Notes under the pieces: generated by a model
The model's input: only the letters and a program-made list of their open reading frames with translations
The model's database searches: none
Told to the model about the DNA's origin: nothing
Translations under genes and position numbers: made by a program
Source: Burkholderiales bacterium
GTDB lineage: Bacteria > Pseudomonadota > Gammaproteobacteria > Burkholderiales > Casimicrobiaceae
Length of the DNA: 64,000 nucleotides
Assembly: GCA_025352105.1 (NCBI GenBank)
Contig: JANXUB010000136.1
Span: 1-64,000 of the forward strand
Direction: 5' to 3'
Part shown: piece after piece, positions 29,967-39,420 of the stretch
Layout: each line of letters opens with the position of its first letter
How positions within the stretch are numbered: the first letter of the stretch is position 1

Positions 29967-30404
29967 ATGATTCGTCGCTATGGCGTTGGTAAACGTCTCT
30001 CCGAAATGGTCACGTACCACGGCTTTTTGTATCTCGCGGGACAGGTCGCTGCCGACCCGAGCGCGGACGTCAAGGGCCAGACCGAACAAATCCTCAAGCA
30101 GATCGATGACCTGCTCGAAGAAGGAGGCGCGACCAAGAAGAGCATTCTCACCACCACAATTTATCTCGCAGACATCAGCACGTTTGCGCAGATGAACGAG
30201 GCGTGGGACGCGTGGGTGCCCGAGGGCATGCCGCCCGCACGCGCGACGGTTGAGGCGAAGCTCGCCAAGCCGGAATACAAAGTAGAAATCATGGTCACAG
30301 CGTGCAACGGCATGAGCCAGCACACGGTCGCAGCGCCGAAGTCCACTGCGGCACATGACCACGGCCACGATCATGACCATGATCACGGCGATCACAAACA
30401 CTAA
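29967..30404 (+). CDS. RidA/YjgF family protein with His/Asp-rich C-terminal tail
   Basis: GFLYLAGQVAADPSADVKGQTEQILKQIDDLLEEGGATKKSILTTTIYLADISTFAQMNEAWDAWVPEG; tail AAHDHGHDHDHDHGDHKH. Confidence 0.88.
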   Translation: MIRRYGVGKRLSEMVTYHGFLYLAGQVAADPSADVKGQTEQILKQIDDLLEEGGATKKSILTTTIYLADISTFAQMNEAWDAWVPEGMPPARATVEAKLAKPEYKVEIMVTACNGMSQHTVAAPKSTAAHDHGHDHDHDHGDHKH

Positions 30405-30437
30405 CTTTTTAACCAAGACGAGGTAGTCAGAACCACC

Positions 30438-31712
30438 ATGCTCGACCCGATCAGAACTCAGTCAAACATTGCTCCCACCGCACACGTTCGCGAAGCCGAA
30501 ACGATGCGCGTGAGCCGAGCAACGTTTGACGAGGTGATGTTTCAGACCTACGTACCGGCGCAGTTTGTGCCGCTGCGAGCGTCAGGGTCGCGCATTTGGG
30601 ATACCGAGGGCAAGGACTATGTCGACCTCGCGGGTGGTGTGGCCGTGCTCTCGCTTGGGCATTGTCATCCGGCGTTAAACGCGGCGCTCAAGGCGCAGGC
30701 GGATCGCATGTGGCACAGCTCGAACTACATGACCAACGAGCCCGCGTTGCGCTTTGCCAAGAAGCTCACCGAAGCGACGTTTGCGGATCGCGTGTTCCCG
30801 TGTAACAGCGGAACCGAAGCAAATGAAGGTGCGCTGAAAACCGCGCGCAAGTACGCGAGCACCCGTCACGGCGATAAAAAGTTTCGCATCATCTCGACGA
30901 CCAATTCGTTTCATGGTCGTACCTGGCTCGCGGTTTCAACAGGTGGCAGCCCCAAGTACACCAAGGGCATGGGGCCGGTGCCTGCGGGCATCACGCATGT
31001 GCCTTACAACGATGTTGACGCGTTGCGCGCCGTGATGGACGACGATGTCGCCTGCATCATCCTTGAGCCCATGCAAGGCGAAGGCGGCATGTTCCCCGGC
31101 TCGGCAGCGTTTTTGGGCGCTGCACGCGAGCTTTGCGACAAGCACAAAGCGCTCCTGATTTTTGACGAAATTCAGAGCGGTGTGGGTCGTACCGGTGCTC
31201 TGTTCAGCTACATGCAAAAAGGTGTGACGCCAGATATTTTGACCAGCGCCAAAGGCATCGGAGGCGGCTTTCCGATTGGCTGTTTCATCACCACCGACGA
31301 GATTGCATCGGTCATGCAACCGGGCACTCACGGCACGACCTACGGCGGCAATCCACTGGGTGCTGCGGTCGCAGAAACCGTGCTCGATATCGTCAACAAC
31401 GAAGCCTTTTTGAAGCGCGTTCTGGTGTCAGAGCAGCGCCTGCGTGACGGATTCGCCGCCATCAACAAGCGCCACAATATCTTCAAGGATGTACGCGGCG
31501 AAGGGCTCTGGCTCGGCTGCGAACTCGTCGACAAGTACGACAATCGCGCGGGCGAATTCATGAAGGCCGGACACCGCAATCAGGTGGTGTTCCTAACGGC
31601 GGGTAACAACAACATTCTGCGCTTTGCACCGGCACTGAACATCACTGATGCAGATATCGATCACGGGTTGGAGCGCACCGAGCGCGCCATTGTTGAGGTC
31701 GTCAACGCGTAG
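30438..31712 (+). CDS. Acetylornithine/succinylornithine aminotransferase family protein
   Basis: PLP class-III: FPCNSGTEANEGALKTARKYA, LLIFDEIQSGVGRTGALF, SAKGIGGGFPIGCF. Argentate from ArgD/AstC-like order only; exact substrate not resolvable. Confidence 0.88.
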   Translation: MLDPIRTQSNIAPTAHVREAETMRVSRATFDEVMFQTYVPAQFVPLRASGSRIWDTEGKDYVDLAGGVAVLSLGHCHPALNAALKAQADRMWHSSNYMTNEPALRFAKKLTEATFADRVFPCNSGTEANEGALKTARKYASTRHGDKKFRIISTTNSFHGRTWLAVSTGGSPKYTKGMGPVPAGITHVPYNDVDALRAVMDDDVACIILEPMQGEGGMFPGSAAFLGAARELCDKHKALLIFDEIQSGVGRTGALFSYMQKGVTPDILTSAKGIGGGFPIGCFITTDEIASVMQPGTHGTTYGGNPLGAAVAETVLDIVNNEAFLKRVLVSEQRLRDGFAAINKRHNIFKDVRGEGLWLGCELVDKYDNRAGEFMKAGHRNQVVFLTAGNNNILRFAPALNITDADIDHGLERTERAIVEVVNA

Positions 31713-32053
31713 TCGCCACTCGATTTACGGGCGCGGCGCAATGCCGCGCAGGTACTAAATCGGGTCGTTATCAAATCGTTACGCAATCGAGATGTCTCGA
31801 TTTTTACGACTTTTCGGGACCGCCCAGCTGTGCTGCATGCAAGCGCGGGCACGGCTTGCCAGATATTTTTGTTATTGATAAACAGCAACCTTTGTCCGTA
31901 GCTGTTGCTGCCCCGCATGTCAGGAAATGATGACCCTGTCGACCAACGATAGAGATGTGCGTGCCGTGCTTCCGATTTAGCGATCAGACTATTTCGAATC
32001 GCGCCGGTCACCGCAATCCATTTCACTTTTGAAACTTGGCAAAGGGGCCACAT

Positions 32054-32590
32054 ATGAAAAAGTTCACACAAAAAATTGTCTTGGTCGGCGGAGCGCTTGC
32101 CACTGCAGCGCTGATCGGCGCATGCGGCAGCCTGCCCGTCGCCAACGTCGGCCAAACAGCGGGCAAGCAATACACGATCACCGTGAAAAACACATTGCCG
32201 AAGGAGCGCTTTGCCGCGATTCTGTTGGTGGGTGATGCCGACGACGGGAAAATCTGGGTCGGCAAATATGTCTCCGGCGAGGCGCACACCCAATTCACGA
32301 CGGGCAATCCCGGCCCATTGGCGGCGCAGCTCGGTGGGGATCAGGCGCAACCCGGCAAGCTCCCCGTCGGCGGCGAGATCACCTTCACATTCCGAACAAC
32401 CGCCAAGAAGGCACGGCTCACAGCGATGGTGCATCCGGACTTCACGCCAGACAACTACGTCACAGCACTTCTCGATCTCGACAAGGAAGGCGTGACCACG
32501 CTCAATCGCTTCGACATAGGCGACGACGAAAAACGCAAAACGGTGGAGCTGGTTGGCCCCGCAGGCACCGTGACGCTCCGCGCCAACTGA
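32054..32590 (+). CDS. Putative secreted lipoprotein of unknown function
   Basis: MKKFTQKIVLVGGALATAALIGACGSLP (lipobox-like IGAC); RBS-like AAAGGGG upstream. Confidence 0.65.
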   Translation: MKKFTQKIVLVGGALATAALIGACGSLPVANVGQTAGKQYTITVKNTLPKERFAAILLVGDADDGKIWVGKYVSGEAHTQFTTGNPGPLAAQLGGDQAQPGKLPVGGEITFTFRTTAKKARLTAMVHPDFTPDNYVTALLDLDKEGVTTLNRFDIGDDEKRKTVELVGPAGTVTLRAN

Positions 32591-32920
32591 TCGACGCCAC
32601 AGACGCTGCGAGCGAGCGCTGGCAACGCTTCGCAGTGTGAGCCGACACTGCGCGTGGGCGTAACGCCGGGAGCATCGGCGCCGACCATCGGCACAGGCGC
32701 TTTTGCGAAGCGGCGCAAGCACTTCGCTCTTGCAGCGTTCAACCTGCGGCGCTGGCGAGTTGGGATTCTCTCGAATTTAATCCCGCCAAACTCTTCACAG
32801 TCCATCGGGTCACTGACCCGGTGCGGGCGAATTCGCCCGAAAGAAGCGCTCAACACACCACGGTTCGTGCAACCTTGAAGCGCATCGCCTATTTAGCCCT
32901 GCAACCGAACAATCATTTTC

Positions 32921-33853
32921 ATGTCCGACATCACCATCAAGCAAGCCCGTGCCTTTCTCGCCGCCGCCGAACACAAAGTGTTCTCGCGGGCAGCGCAGAT
33001 GGTATTCATGAGCCAGCCTGCGTTTTCGCGTTGCATTCGGGAGCTTGAATCTGAGCTGGGTCAAGCAGTGTTCATCCGTACCAATCACGGCGTCAGTTTG
33101 TCGATGTTCGGGCAGACTTTTTTGCCGCATGCAGAGCAACTCGTGAAGTTCCATGACGAGATGCATTCGAAAATGACGCAGGGGACTGGAGGCGACGAAC
33201 CTGAGCTCAGGGTGTGGGGCGCGCGATCGGTTATGCACGTCGTTCTGCCCGAGCTGGTGCGCCAGCTGCGGCGCGAATTCGAACAGCCGAAACTGCAATT
33301 CGAAGACGCATCGAGCGCACGAGTGACTGAGGCGGTATTGGCGGGTCGGGCAGATTTTGGCATCTGCACGCCACCGTACTCGCAAACGCAAACGCAACCA
33401 GCGCTGCATTGCACCACCGTGCTTGAGGCCCCCCTGGGGATACTCGCGTCAGAGCATGCACGGTTGCCAGGTGTTATCAAAAGCGTCGCCGATCTGCGGC
33501 ATCTGCCGCTGATCCGGCTCGTTGATGATGCCGTGGTGAACCAGACGCTGCGCGCGCACGGCGTGCCATTCGACGCCTACTTCCAGTCGCGCACGGCATC
33601 ATGCGGAGTACCGGGTTCGTTCTCGCTAGTCCGAGACGCTCAAATGGTCATGATTGTGTCGGGTGTCGGTGCCTCGCATGCGCAGGCAGCCGACTTGCGC
33701 TTTGTGCCACTCCCCGGAATTTTGCCGACCATTCGGGTCAGTATCGTCCACCGAGCCGACCAACCGTTACTGGCCAGACACGAGGCGGTAAAGCAGCTGA
33801 TCCAGCAAAGCATTCGGGTGACGAAGTGGCATCCGAGCGTGCAATGCGTTTGA
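32921..33853 (+). CDS. LysR family transcriptional regulator
   Basis: N-terminal wHTH ITIKQARAFLAAAEHKVFSRAAQMVFMSQPAFSRCIRELESELGQAVFIR and LysR substrate-binding domain. Confidence 0.9.
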   Translation: MSDITIKQARAFLAAAEHKVFSRAAQMVFMSQPAFSRCIRELESELGQAVFIRTNHGVSLSMFGQTFLPHAEQLVKFHDEMHSKMTQGTGGDEPELRVWGARSVMHVVLPELVRQLRREFEQPKLQFEDASSARVTEAVLAGRADFGICTPPYSQTQTQPALHCTTVLEAPLGILASEHARLPGVIKSVADLRHLPLIRLVDDAVVNQTLRAHGVPFDAYFQSRTASCGVPGSFSLVRDAQMVMIVSGVGASHAQAADLRFVPLPGILPTIRVSIVHRADQPLLARHEAVKQLIQQSIRVTKWHPSVQCV

Positions 33854-34078
33854 TGTTGCAACACTCACAGACGAGAAGTTTGTAATCCAGAAAATGCAAT
33901 ACGCATTGCCAAACGAGAAACACCAATCTGGGTAAACCCCCGTCATCAATTCCAACCCGAAAAGACAATTTACCGGCTCGCTAGCAGCGGGTGTCGGCGC
34001 GCCGCCGCGATCAGTCAATACACCTGTCGCCAACGTCACGCCGCAACCAACTTTCCAGTACCTGACGGAGCGACCAGA

Positions 34079-34891
34079 TTGCACGGGAACACAGATTGCG
34101 CTTTTGGCGCTATCGAACACGTTGAAAGCCACGGCGTCACAGCCGAAACAGTCTCAGGTCAAAACGCTGCGAACCAACGACAAGCTGCCGAGAATATTTG
34201 CGGGGCACCGCCTGATATTCCCAATCTAGTTTTTCGCCCAGAGAAGGGCGGCCACGACGAACGTATCGATTGGGTCACACAAGAGATAGCGAACGTAACC
34301 GACAGCCTGTTTAGCTTTGCCAAAAGGCGGCTGCGCAATGACACGCTCGCCGACGACGCCGTGCACGACACCATCGTCGCAGCGCTCGAGGCTGTGGATC
34401 GATTCGCCGCGCAGTCCAGCGTGAAGACCTGGTTGATTGGCATTCTCAAGCATAAGATTTCCGACTGCGAGCGCCGAACGGCGCGGGAAATTCCCATGCC
34501 GATGGTGTTTGCAGATTATTCGCTGACCGATCCCATCGAATCGACTGGCTGCGGCAATGACCTTGAGCAGGTGGAAATGATTACACCCGAGCGCACATTC
34601 GAAAGCAGGCAGCTCCTGGGTATTTGCGAACGCGCGCTGGCGGAGCTGCCACCGACAATGCGAGAAGTTTTTATGTTGCGCGTCGTACACGATTTGGGGG
34701 CGGATGAAACATGTCGGGAACTGGGCATTACACCTGCAAATCTATGGGTACTCCAGCATCGGGCCCGTACGCGATTGCGCGAAGACTTGTCAGCGTACGG
34801 CATTGAGTCGTCGTCGGCAAATCACAGAGCGACTGTCGGTCGCACTGGGTCAAGCCGCTGGAAGACGGCGCAATCCTCGGTCGAAAGCTGA
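34079..34891 (+). CDS. ECF-family RNA polymerase sigma factor (start uncertain; atypical N- and C-terminal extensions)
   Basis: FAKRRLRNDTLADDAVHDTIVAALEAVDRFAAQSSVKTWLIGILKHKISDCERR (region 2) and LAELPPTMREVFMLRVVHDLGADETCRELGITPANLWVLQHRARTRLREDL (region 4). Confidence 0.8.
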   Translation: MHGNTDCAFGAIEHVESHGVTAETVSGQNAANQRQAAENICGAPPDIPNLVFRPEKGGHDERIDWVTQEIANVTDSLFSFAKRRLRNDTLADDAVHDTIVAALEAVDRFAAQSSVKTWLIGILKHKISDCERRTAREIPMPMVFADYSLTDPIESTGCGNDLEQVEMITPERTFESRQLLGICERALAELPPTMREVFMLRVVHDLGADETCRELGITPANLWVLQHRARTRLREDLSAYGIESSSANHRATVGRTGSSRWKTAQSSVES

Positions 34892-35333
34892 ACAGCTGCC
34901 TGAGCTCTGCGGGCACAAAGGCCAGCAACCGATGCTCGTCAAAAAACCGGACACCTCACCGAGACTGTCTTCATGCCGTCGCCCGCAGCCGCGCTGAGAC
35001 GTGGCGCAATGCACGGGCGGACCATGGGCTGCAAATTGAGATGCGGTTCGCGAGCTGTTGAGCAGCTATGCGGATGTGTTTGCGCGCGTTACCAAACGAG
35101 CAACATCAAAGTGGGTAAACCCCTTACTTGGATCGACGCTTGAAACGACAATCTTTTCATCGCGGTGAACGCACGGCTCGCATTGCGAGCGATCACGGAA
35201 CGACAACATCGCTTGACGCTCGTCGCGAAATGGTTTTACGCATTCCGTGTCGAGCACTTTGTAAGATTTTTAGGGTGGGCGACGACTTACCGCGTGTGGT
35301 TTAAGTATTCGTTTTTTAATAGGAAGAAACAAA

Positions 35334-36116
35334 TTGTTTAAAGGTAAAACGGCGCTCGTCACCGGCTCGACAAGTGGCATCGGACGAGGCATTGCGGAGC
35401 AGTTGGCTGCACAAGGTGCCAACGTTGTTCTCAACGGTTTTGGCGATGCCGCGCAGATCGAAGCGTTGGGCTCCAAATTGGCGGCCGACTACGGCGTCAC
35501 CGTTCGCTATGACGGGGCTGACTTGTCCCGACAGGATCAGATCGAGGCAATGATGGCGCGAGCGCTCTCCGAGTTTGCATGCATCGACATTCTGGTCAAT
35601 AACGCAGGCGTTCAGTTTGTCGCGCCAATTGATGAGTTTCCCGTGGACACCTGGAAAACGATTTTGGCAGTCAATCTCTCGGCCTCGTTCCATACGGTTC
35701 GTCTTGCGCTTCCTGCGATGAAAGCCAAGGGCTGGGGGCGCATTATCAATATCGCGTCGGCGCATGCGCTAGTGGCATCCCCGTTCAAAGGTGCGTATGT
35801 CGCCGCCAAACACGGCATTGCGGGCTTGACAAAAACGGTGGCGCTGGAAGTGGCGGCGCAGGGCATCACCATGAACGCGGTGTGCCCGGGATATGTCTGG
35901 ACACCGTTAGTCGAAAAGCAAATTCCCGATACGGCCAAGGCGCGTGGCATCACCGAGCAACAAGTCATTGACGACGTATTGCTGAAGGCGCAACCGACAA
36001 AAAAATTCGTAACGATTGAACAGGTGGCTGCACTCACTGCGTTTTTAGCGAGCGATTTGGCGGCATCAATCACGGGGGCGATTATTCCCATCGACGGCGG
36101 CTGGACTGCGCAGTAA
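35334..36116 (+). CDS. SDR family oxidoreductase, probable 3-hydroxybutyrate dehydrogenase
   Basis: MFKGKTALVTGSTSGIGRGIAEQLAAQGANVVLNGFGD...NNAGVQFVAPIDEFP...YVAAKHGIAGLTKTVALE...PGYVWTPLVEKQI; TTG start; followed by a patatin gene. Confidence 0.85.
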   Translation: MFKGKTALVTGSTSGIGRGIAEQLAAQGANVVLNGFGDAAQIEALGSKLAADYGVTVRYDGADLSRQDQIEAMMARALSEFACIDILVNNAGVQFVAPIDEFPVDTWKTILAVNLSASFHTVRLALPAMKAKGWGRIINIASAHALVASPFKGAYVAAKHGIAGLTKTVALEVAAQGITMNAVCPGYVWTPLVEKQIPDTAKARGITEQQVIDDVLLKAQPTKKFVTIEQVAALTAFLASDLAASITGAIIPIDGGWTAQ

Positions 36117-36223
36117 CGCGTTCGCGCTTTTTGCATTCTTCATTCGTCGTTCTTTGAACTGCTTTTCTGTCGCCGCCACCTTGCGGTGCGGCGCAACTTA
36201 TTCATTTCGTGAGGAGATTACAC

Positions 36224-37360
36224 ATGGCTACAAAAGATACCGCCAAGGCCATTCGGCAGAACCATCCAACTGGTCAGGTTGTGCTCGTTCTTCAAGGTGG
36301 CGGCGCGTTGGGTGCATATCAGCTGGGCGTCTACCAAGCCTTGCATGAGGCGGGCATTGAGCCAGATTGGGTGGTGGGTACGTCCATCGGTGCGATTAAT
36401 GGCGCGCTAATCGCCGGTAACCCGCCTGAGAAGCGAATGGATCGCCTGCACGAGTTTTGGGATCGCATGGAGTTGAACAAAACCAACCCATTCAGCACGG
36501 GGTTCGGGCTATTTGGAAATGCGCTGACCAACGCCAACACCACGACCTTTGGCATCCCTGGCTTTTTTTCCCCTAACCCGCTGGCACTGCTTGGGCAGAA
36601 GACCAAACTAGGCATCGAAAAGGCGTCGTACTACAGCACGCAACCGCTTCGCGATACGCTGACACACCTGGTTGACTTTGAATACCTGCAAAGTAAGACG
36701 ACCCGTTTGACTGTAGGCGCGGTCAATGCCAACACCGGTGCTATGCGCTACTTTGACAGCCGGACAGACGACTTGACGGTTGAGCACGTCATGGCGTCGG
36801 GAGCACTGCCCCCTGCCTTTCCTGCGATACGCATTGACGGTGAACCGTATTGGGACGGCGGCATCTATTCCAACACGCCCGTCGAGGTTGTTTTGGACGA
36901 CAACCCGAGGCGCGACTCGACCATCTTCACCATTCAGTTGTGGAACCCCGAAGGCCCTGAACCTGAAAGCCTCTGGGCGATCAACGAGCGGCAAAAGGAC
37001 ATTCAGTTTTCCAGTCGCGCCAATAGCCACATCGCCAAGCAGCAACAAATTCACAACCTTCGCCACATCATCCGTGAACTGGCGATGCAGATGCCTGAGA
37101 AGTTGCGCGCAAGCAAGGAAGTCAAAGCGCTGACCGCGTGGGGCTGCGGCACCACCATGCACGTGGTGCGCATGCTGGCACCGCGCATCGAAGGTGAAGA
37201 CAGCAGCAAGGACATTGATTTCACGCATCAGGGAATCACGGCGCGCTGGCAAGCGGGCTTGAATGACGCGGTGCGCGTCATTGAGGCCACCCCATGGCAT
37301 CAATCGGTTGACGCCAGAGACGGCGTGGTCATTCACAACTTCGAGCACGGTCACTCCTGA
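36224..37360 (+). CDS. Patatin-like phospholipase family protein
   Basis: VLQGGGALGAYQLGVYQALHEAGIEPDWVVGTSIGAINGALIAGN (oxyanion glycines and GTSIG), DGGIYSNTPV. Confidence 0.9.
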   Translation: MATKDTAKAIRQNHPTGQVVLVLQGGGALGAYQLGVYQALHEAGIEPDWVVGTSIGAINGALIAGNPPEKRMDRLHEFWDRMELNKTNPFSTGFGLFGNALTNANTTTFGIPGFFSPNPLALLGQKTKLGIEKASYYSTQPLRDTLTHLVDFEYLQSKTTRLTVGAVNANTGAMRYFDSRTDDLTVEHVMASGALPPAFPAIRIDGEPYWDGGIYSNTPVEVVLDDNPRRDSTIFTIQLWNPEGPEPESLWAINERQKDIQFSSRANSHIAKQQQIHNLRHIIRELAMQMPEKLRASKEVKALTAWGCGTTMHVVRMLAPRIEGEDSSKDIDFTHQGITARWQAGLNDAVRVIEATPWHQSVDARDGVVIHNFEHGHS

Positions 37361-37531
37361 ACGGAGCGGCGTTCATCGCGCCGAATGACCTGTGGGTAGG
37401 CCAACTACCTGCGCAAACGCGTCAAACGCTAAGCAAGAAAGCCACAAAAAAATTCGAGCACCGTCGCTCGAACTACCCCGAGCCGAAATTTCCGTTCGGC
37501 GTATTTTTCAATGTAACTCAATGGAATTTTT

Positions 37532-38014
37532 GTGAAAAAAACTTCTCCTCAACGAATCATCGCCACAGTGGCTGTTGCGTGTTTGGGTATGGCCAGTGTC
37601 GCCTTCGCTGGCGAGTGTCCAGCAGGCCAAGCGGGCACCAACGCGCTGGCGGGTGCGCCAACCGCGCCCGTAGGCGTTACCGAGTCAGAGATCTCATCGA
37701 TTGATCTCGCCGCCGAAAACGTAAAGCTGGACAACCGCCGCCTGCGTTTGCGCAAGATGACCATCATGCCCGGTGGCATGGTGCCCCTGCACAGTCATGC
37801 TGATCGCCCAGCGCTCATCATGGTGAACGCAGGCGAGGTGATTGAAAACAGCAGCAAATGTCTGGTGCCTATCGTTCACAAGGTTGGCGATGTGTCCAAG
37901 GAGTTTTTAGGCACGATGCACTGGTGGACCAATAAGGGCAAGGTTCCCGTAATGCTGACCATTTCCGACATTGTCAACGACAAGAAGCCTGAGACGATGA
38001 TGGAGAAAATGTAG
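37532..38014 (+). CDS. Secreted cupin domain-containing protein
   Basis: Signal peptide (GTG start) and RLRKMTIMPGGMVPLHSHADRPALIMVNAGEVIE. Confidence 0.75.
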   Translation: MKKTSPQRIIATVAVACLGMASVAFAGECPAGQAGTNALAGAPTAPVGVTESEISSIDLAAENVKLDNRRLRLRKMTIMPGGMVPLHSHADRPALIMVNAGEVIENSSKCLVPIVHKVGDVSKEFLGTMHWWTNKGKVPVMLTISDIVNDKKPETMMEKM

Positions 38015-38016
38015 GT

Positions 38017-38180
38017 CTAGTGACTCGACACGCAAATTTTGGAACAAGAAAAGTGCCGAATTTGCGTGTCAGGCTAGGCGCAAAGCACAACAATAGCGGG
38101 CTATTGTGAGCATTTGCAACGACGCATGGCGCGCAAAGGCGGTGCTTTTACGTTTCAAAATTTGCGTGGCGAGACACTAG
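38017..38180. mobile_element. MITE-like 164-bp palindromic element flanked by CTAG (copy 2)
   Basis: Left CTAGTGACTCGACACGCAAATTTTGGAAC; right end reverse complement CTAGTGTCTCGCCACGCAAATTTTGAAAC; exact central palindrome ACAATAGC-GG-GCTATTGT. Confidence 0.65.
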
Positions 38181-38204
38181 CTTTCGCAGCTTCGACTTTC
38201 ACTT

Positions 38205-38234
38205 TGACCTGACCCGGAAAACCGGGTCAGGTCA
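38205..38234. promoter_or_regulatory. Perfect 13-bp-stem hairpin upstream of yeeE-like gene
   Basis: TGACCTGACCCGG-AAAA-CCGGGTCAGGTCA; no T-run on either side. Confidence 0.5.
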
Positions 38235-38250
38235 CTGCAATATTTCTGTC

Positions 38251-39216
38251 ATGTCAATCATTCTTTTACTGTGTGGCGTAGCGTTGGTTGCCACCATGGG
38301 CTATGCCGTTCAGCGCGGTGCAACTTGCACCGTGGCCGCGATGGACGAACTACTTCGCGACAGGCGCGCAACCCGAATGCTTGCTCTGCTGGAAGCGTCG
38401 ATGTGGGTGGCGGGCGGCCTGTTGATTGGGAACGCGCTCGGCTTGATGCCACCGATGCCAGCAGGCTACGCCATAACCGTGTGGACGATCGTGGGCGCTG
38501 CCGTATTGGGGCTTGGGGCTGCGGTGAACGGCGCCTGTGTGTTTGGCGCAGTCGCCAAATTCGGCTCGGGTAACTGGGTCTACGCGGCCACGCCGATAGG
38601 CTTTTATTTTGGCTGCGTCGTTGGGCAAGCGTCACTCGCCCACATGATTCCACAAAAATTGGCCCAATCGTCATGGGCTTTTCATACGCCGCCCTGGTTG
38701 GCGTTTGCGGTGGCAACCTTGATGGCATGGCGAATCTTACGGCCACTGTGGCGCACGTGGTACGGGCCCTCGGCGCAGCAGTCGCGTACGAGCGCGCTCA
38801 TTGGAAAAGTTTGGCAACCGCACGCGGCAACGCAAGTCATTGCGATCACTTTTCTTTTCACGCTCTGGCTGTTTGGCGCGTGGGCCTACACCGACGTATT
38901 AGCCGAGTGGGCGCGCGGACGGTTCACCAATACCGCCGAGCGTGGCTTGCTGCTCGTGGCTCTTTGGGCGGGTGCCGCCCTCGGTGGGTGGACGGCAGGT
39001 CGCTTTCGCTCCCAACGCGCTGACGTAGCAGGCGTTGTACGTTGCCTGCTTGGGGGAACACTGATGGGAGCAGGAAGCGTGCTCATCCCTGGCAGCAACG
39101 ACGGTCTGATTTTGACCGGCATTCCGCTCTTGTGGCCGCACGCGTGGGTGTCGCTCGCGGTGATGTGTGTGATGATCGCGATTTACCTGATGGTTGTCGC
39201 GAAAAAAACGTCTTAA
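38251..39216 (+). CDS. YeeE/YedE family (sulfur-compound transport-type) membrane protein
   Basis: Polytopic; QRGATCTVAAMDELL and GLGAAVNGACVFGAVAKFGSGNW motifs. Confidence 0.8.
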   Translation: MSIILLLCGVALVATMGYAVQRGATCTVAAMDELLRDRRATRMLALLEASMWVAGGLLIGNALGLMPPMPAGYAITVWTIVGAAVLGLGAAVNGACVFGAVAKFGSGNWVYAATPIGFYFGCVVGQASLAHMIPQKLAQSSWAFHTPPWLAFAVATLMAWRILRPLWRTWYGPSAQQSRTSALIGKVWQPHAATQVIAITFLFTLWLFGAWAYTDVLAEWARGRFTNTAERGLLLVALWAGAALGGWTAGRFRSQRADVAGVVRCLLGGTLMGAGSVLIPGSNDGLILTGIPLLWPHAWVSLAVMCVMIAIYLMVVAKKTS

Positions 39217-39231
39217 ACGAGAGCGGTTCGG

Positions 39232-39420
39232 CTACCCCGCGTAGTGCTTCCAGGCATTGACGCTCTGTCTAATGAAATTTGCCTGCTCCTCAAAACGGAT
39301 GCAGTAATCGCAAATTTTCAGGTGCGCTGACAGCGCTATCTGCTCAGTAGTGGTCAAGTCGCGGTCCTGCCGCGCGGAAATGAGGGCCGCCGCTTTGCGG
39401 CAGGAGTCAGCGCTATTCAT
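39232..39420 (-). CDS. Anti-sigma factor, small zinc-finger (zf-HC2) protein
   Basis: MNSADSCRKAAALISARQDRDLTTTEQIALSAHLKICDYCIRFEEQ: C...HxxxCxxC arrangement; 4-nt overlap with the sigma gene. Confidence 0.8.
   Translation of the reverse strand: MNSADSCRKAAALISARQDRDLTTTEQIALSAHLKICDYCIRFEEQANFIRQSVNAWKHYAG

Noticed and set aside
31661-32722. 353-aa minus-strand ORF across the argD end and lipoprotein gene
   Set aside because: Antisense to the lipoprotein gene, which has a lipobox and RBS; the translation has no family features.
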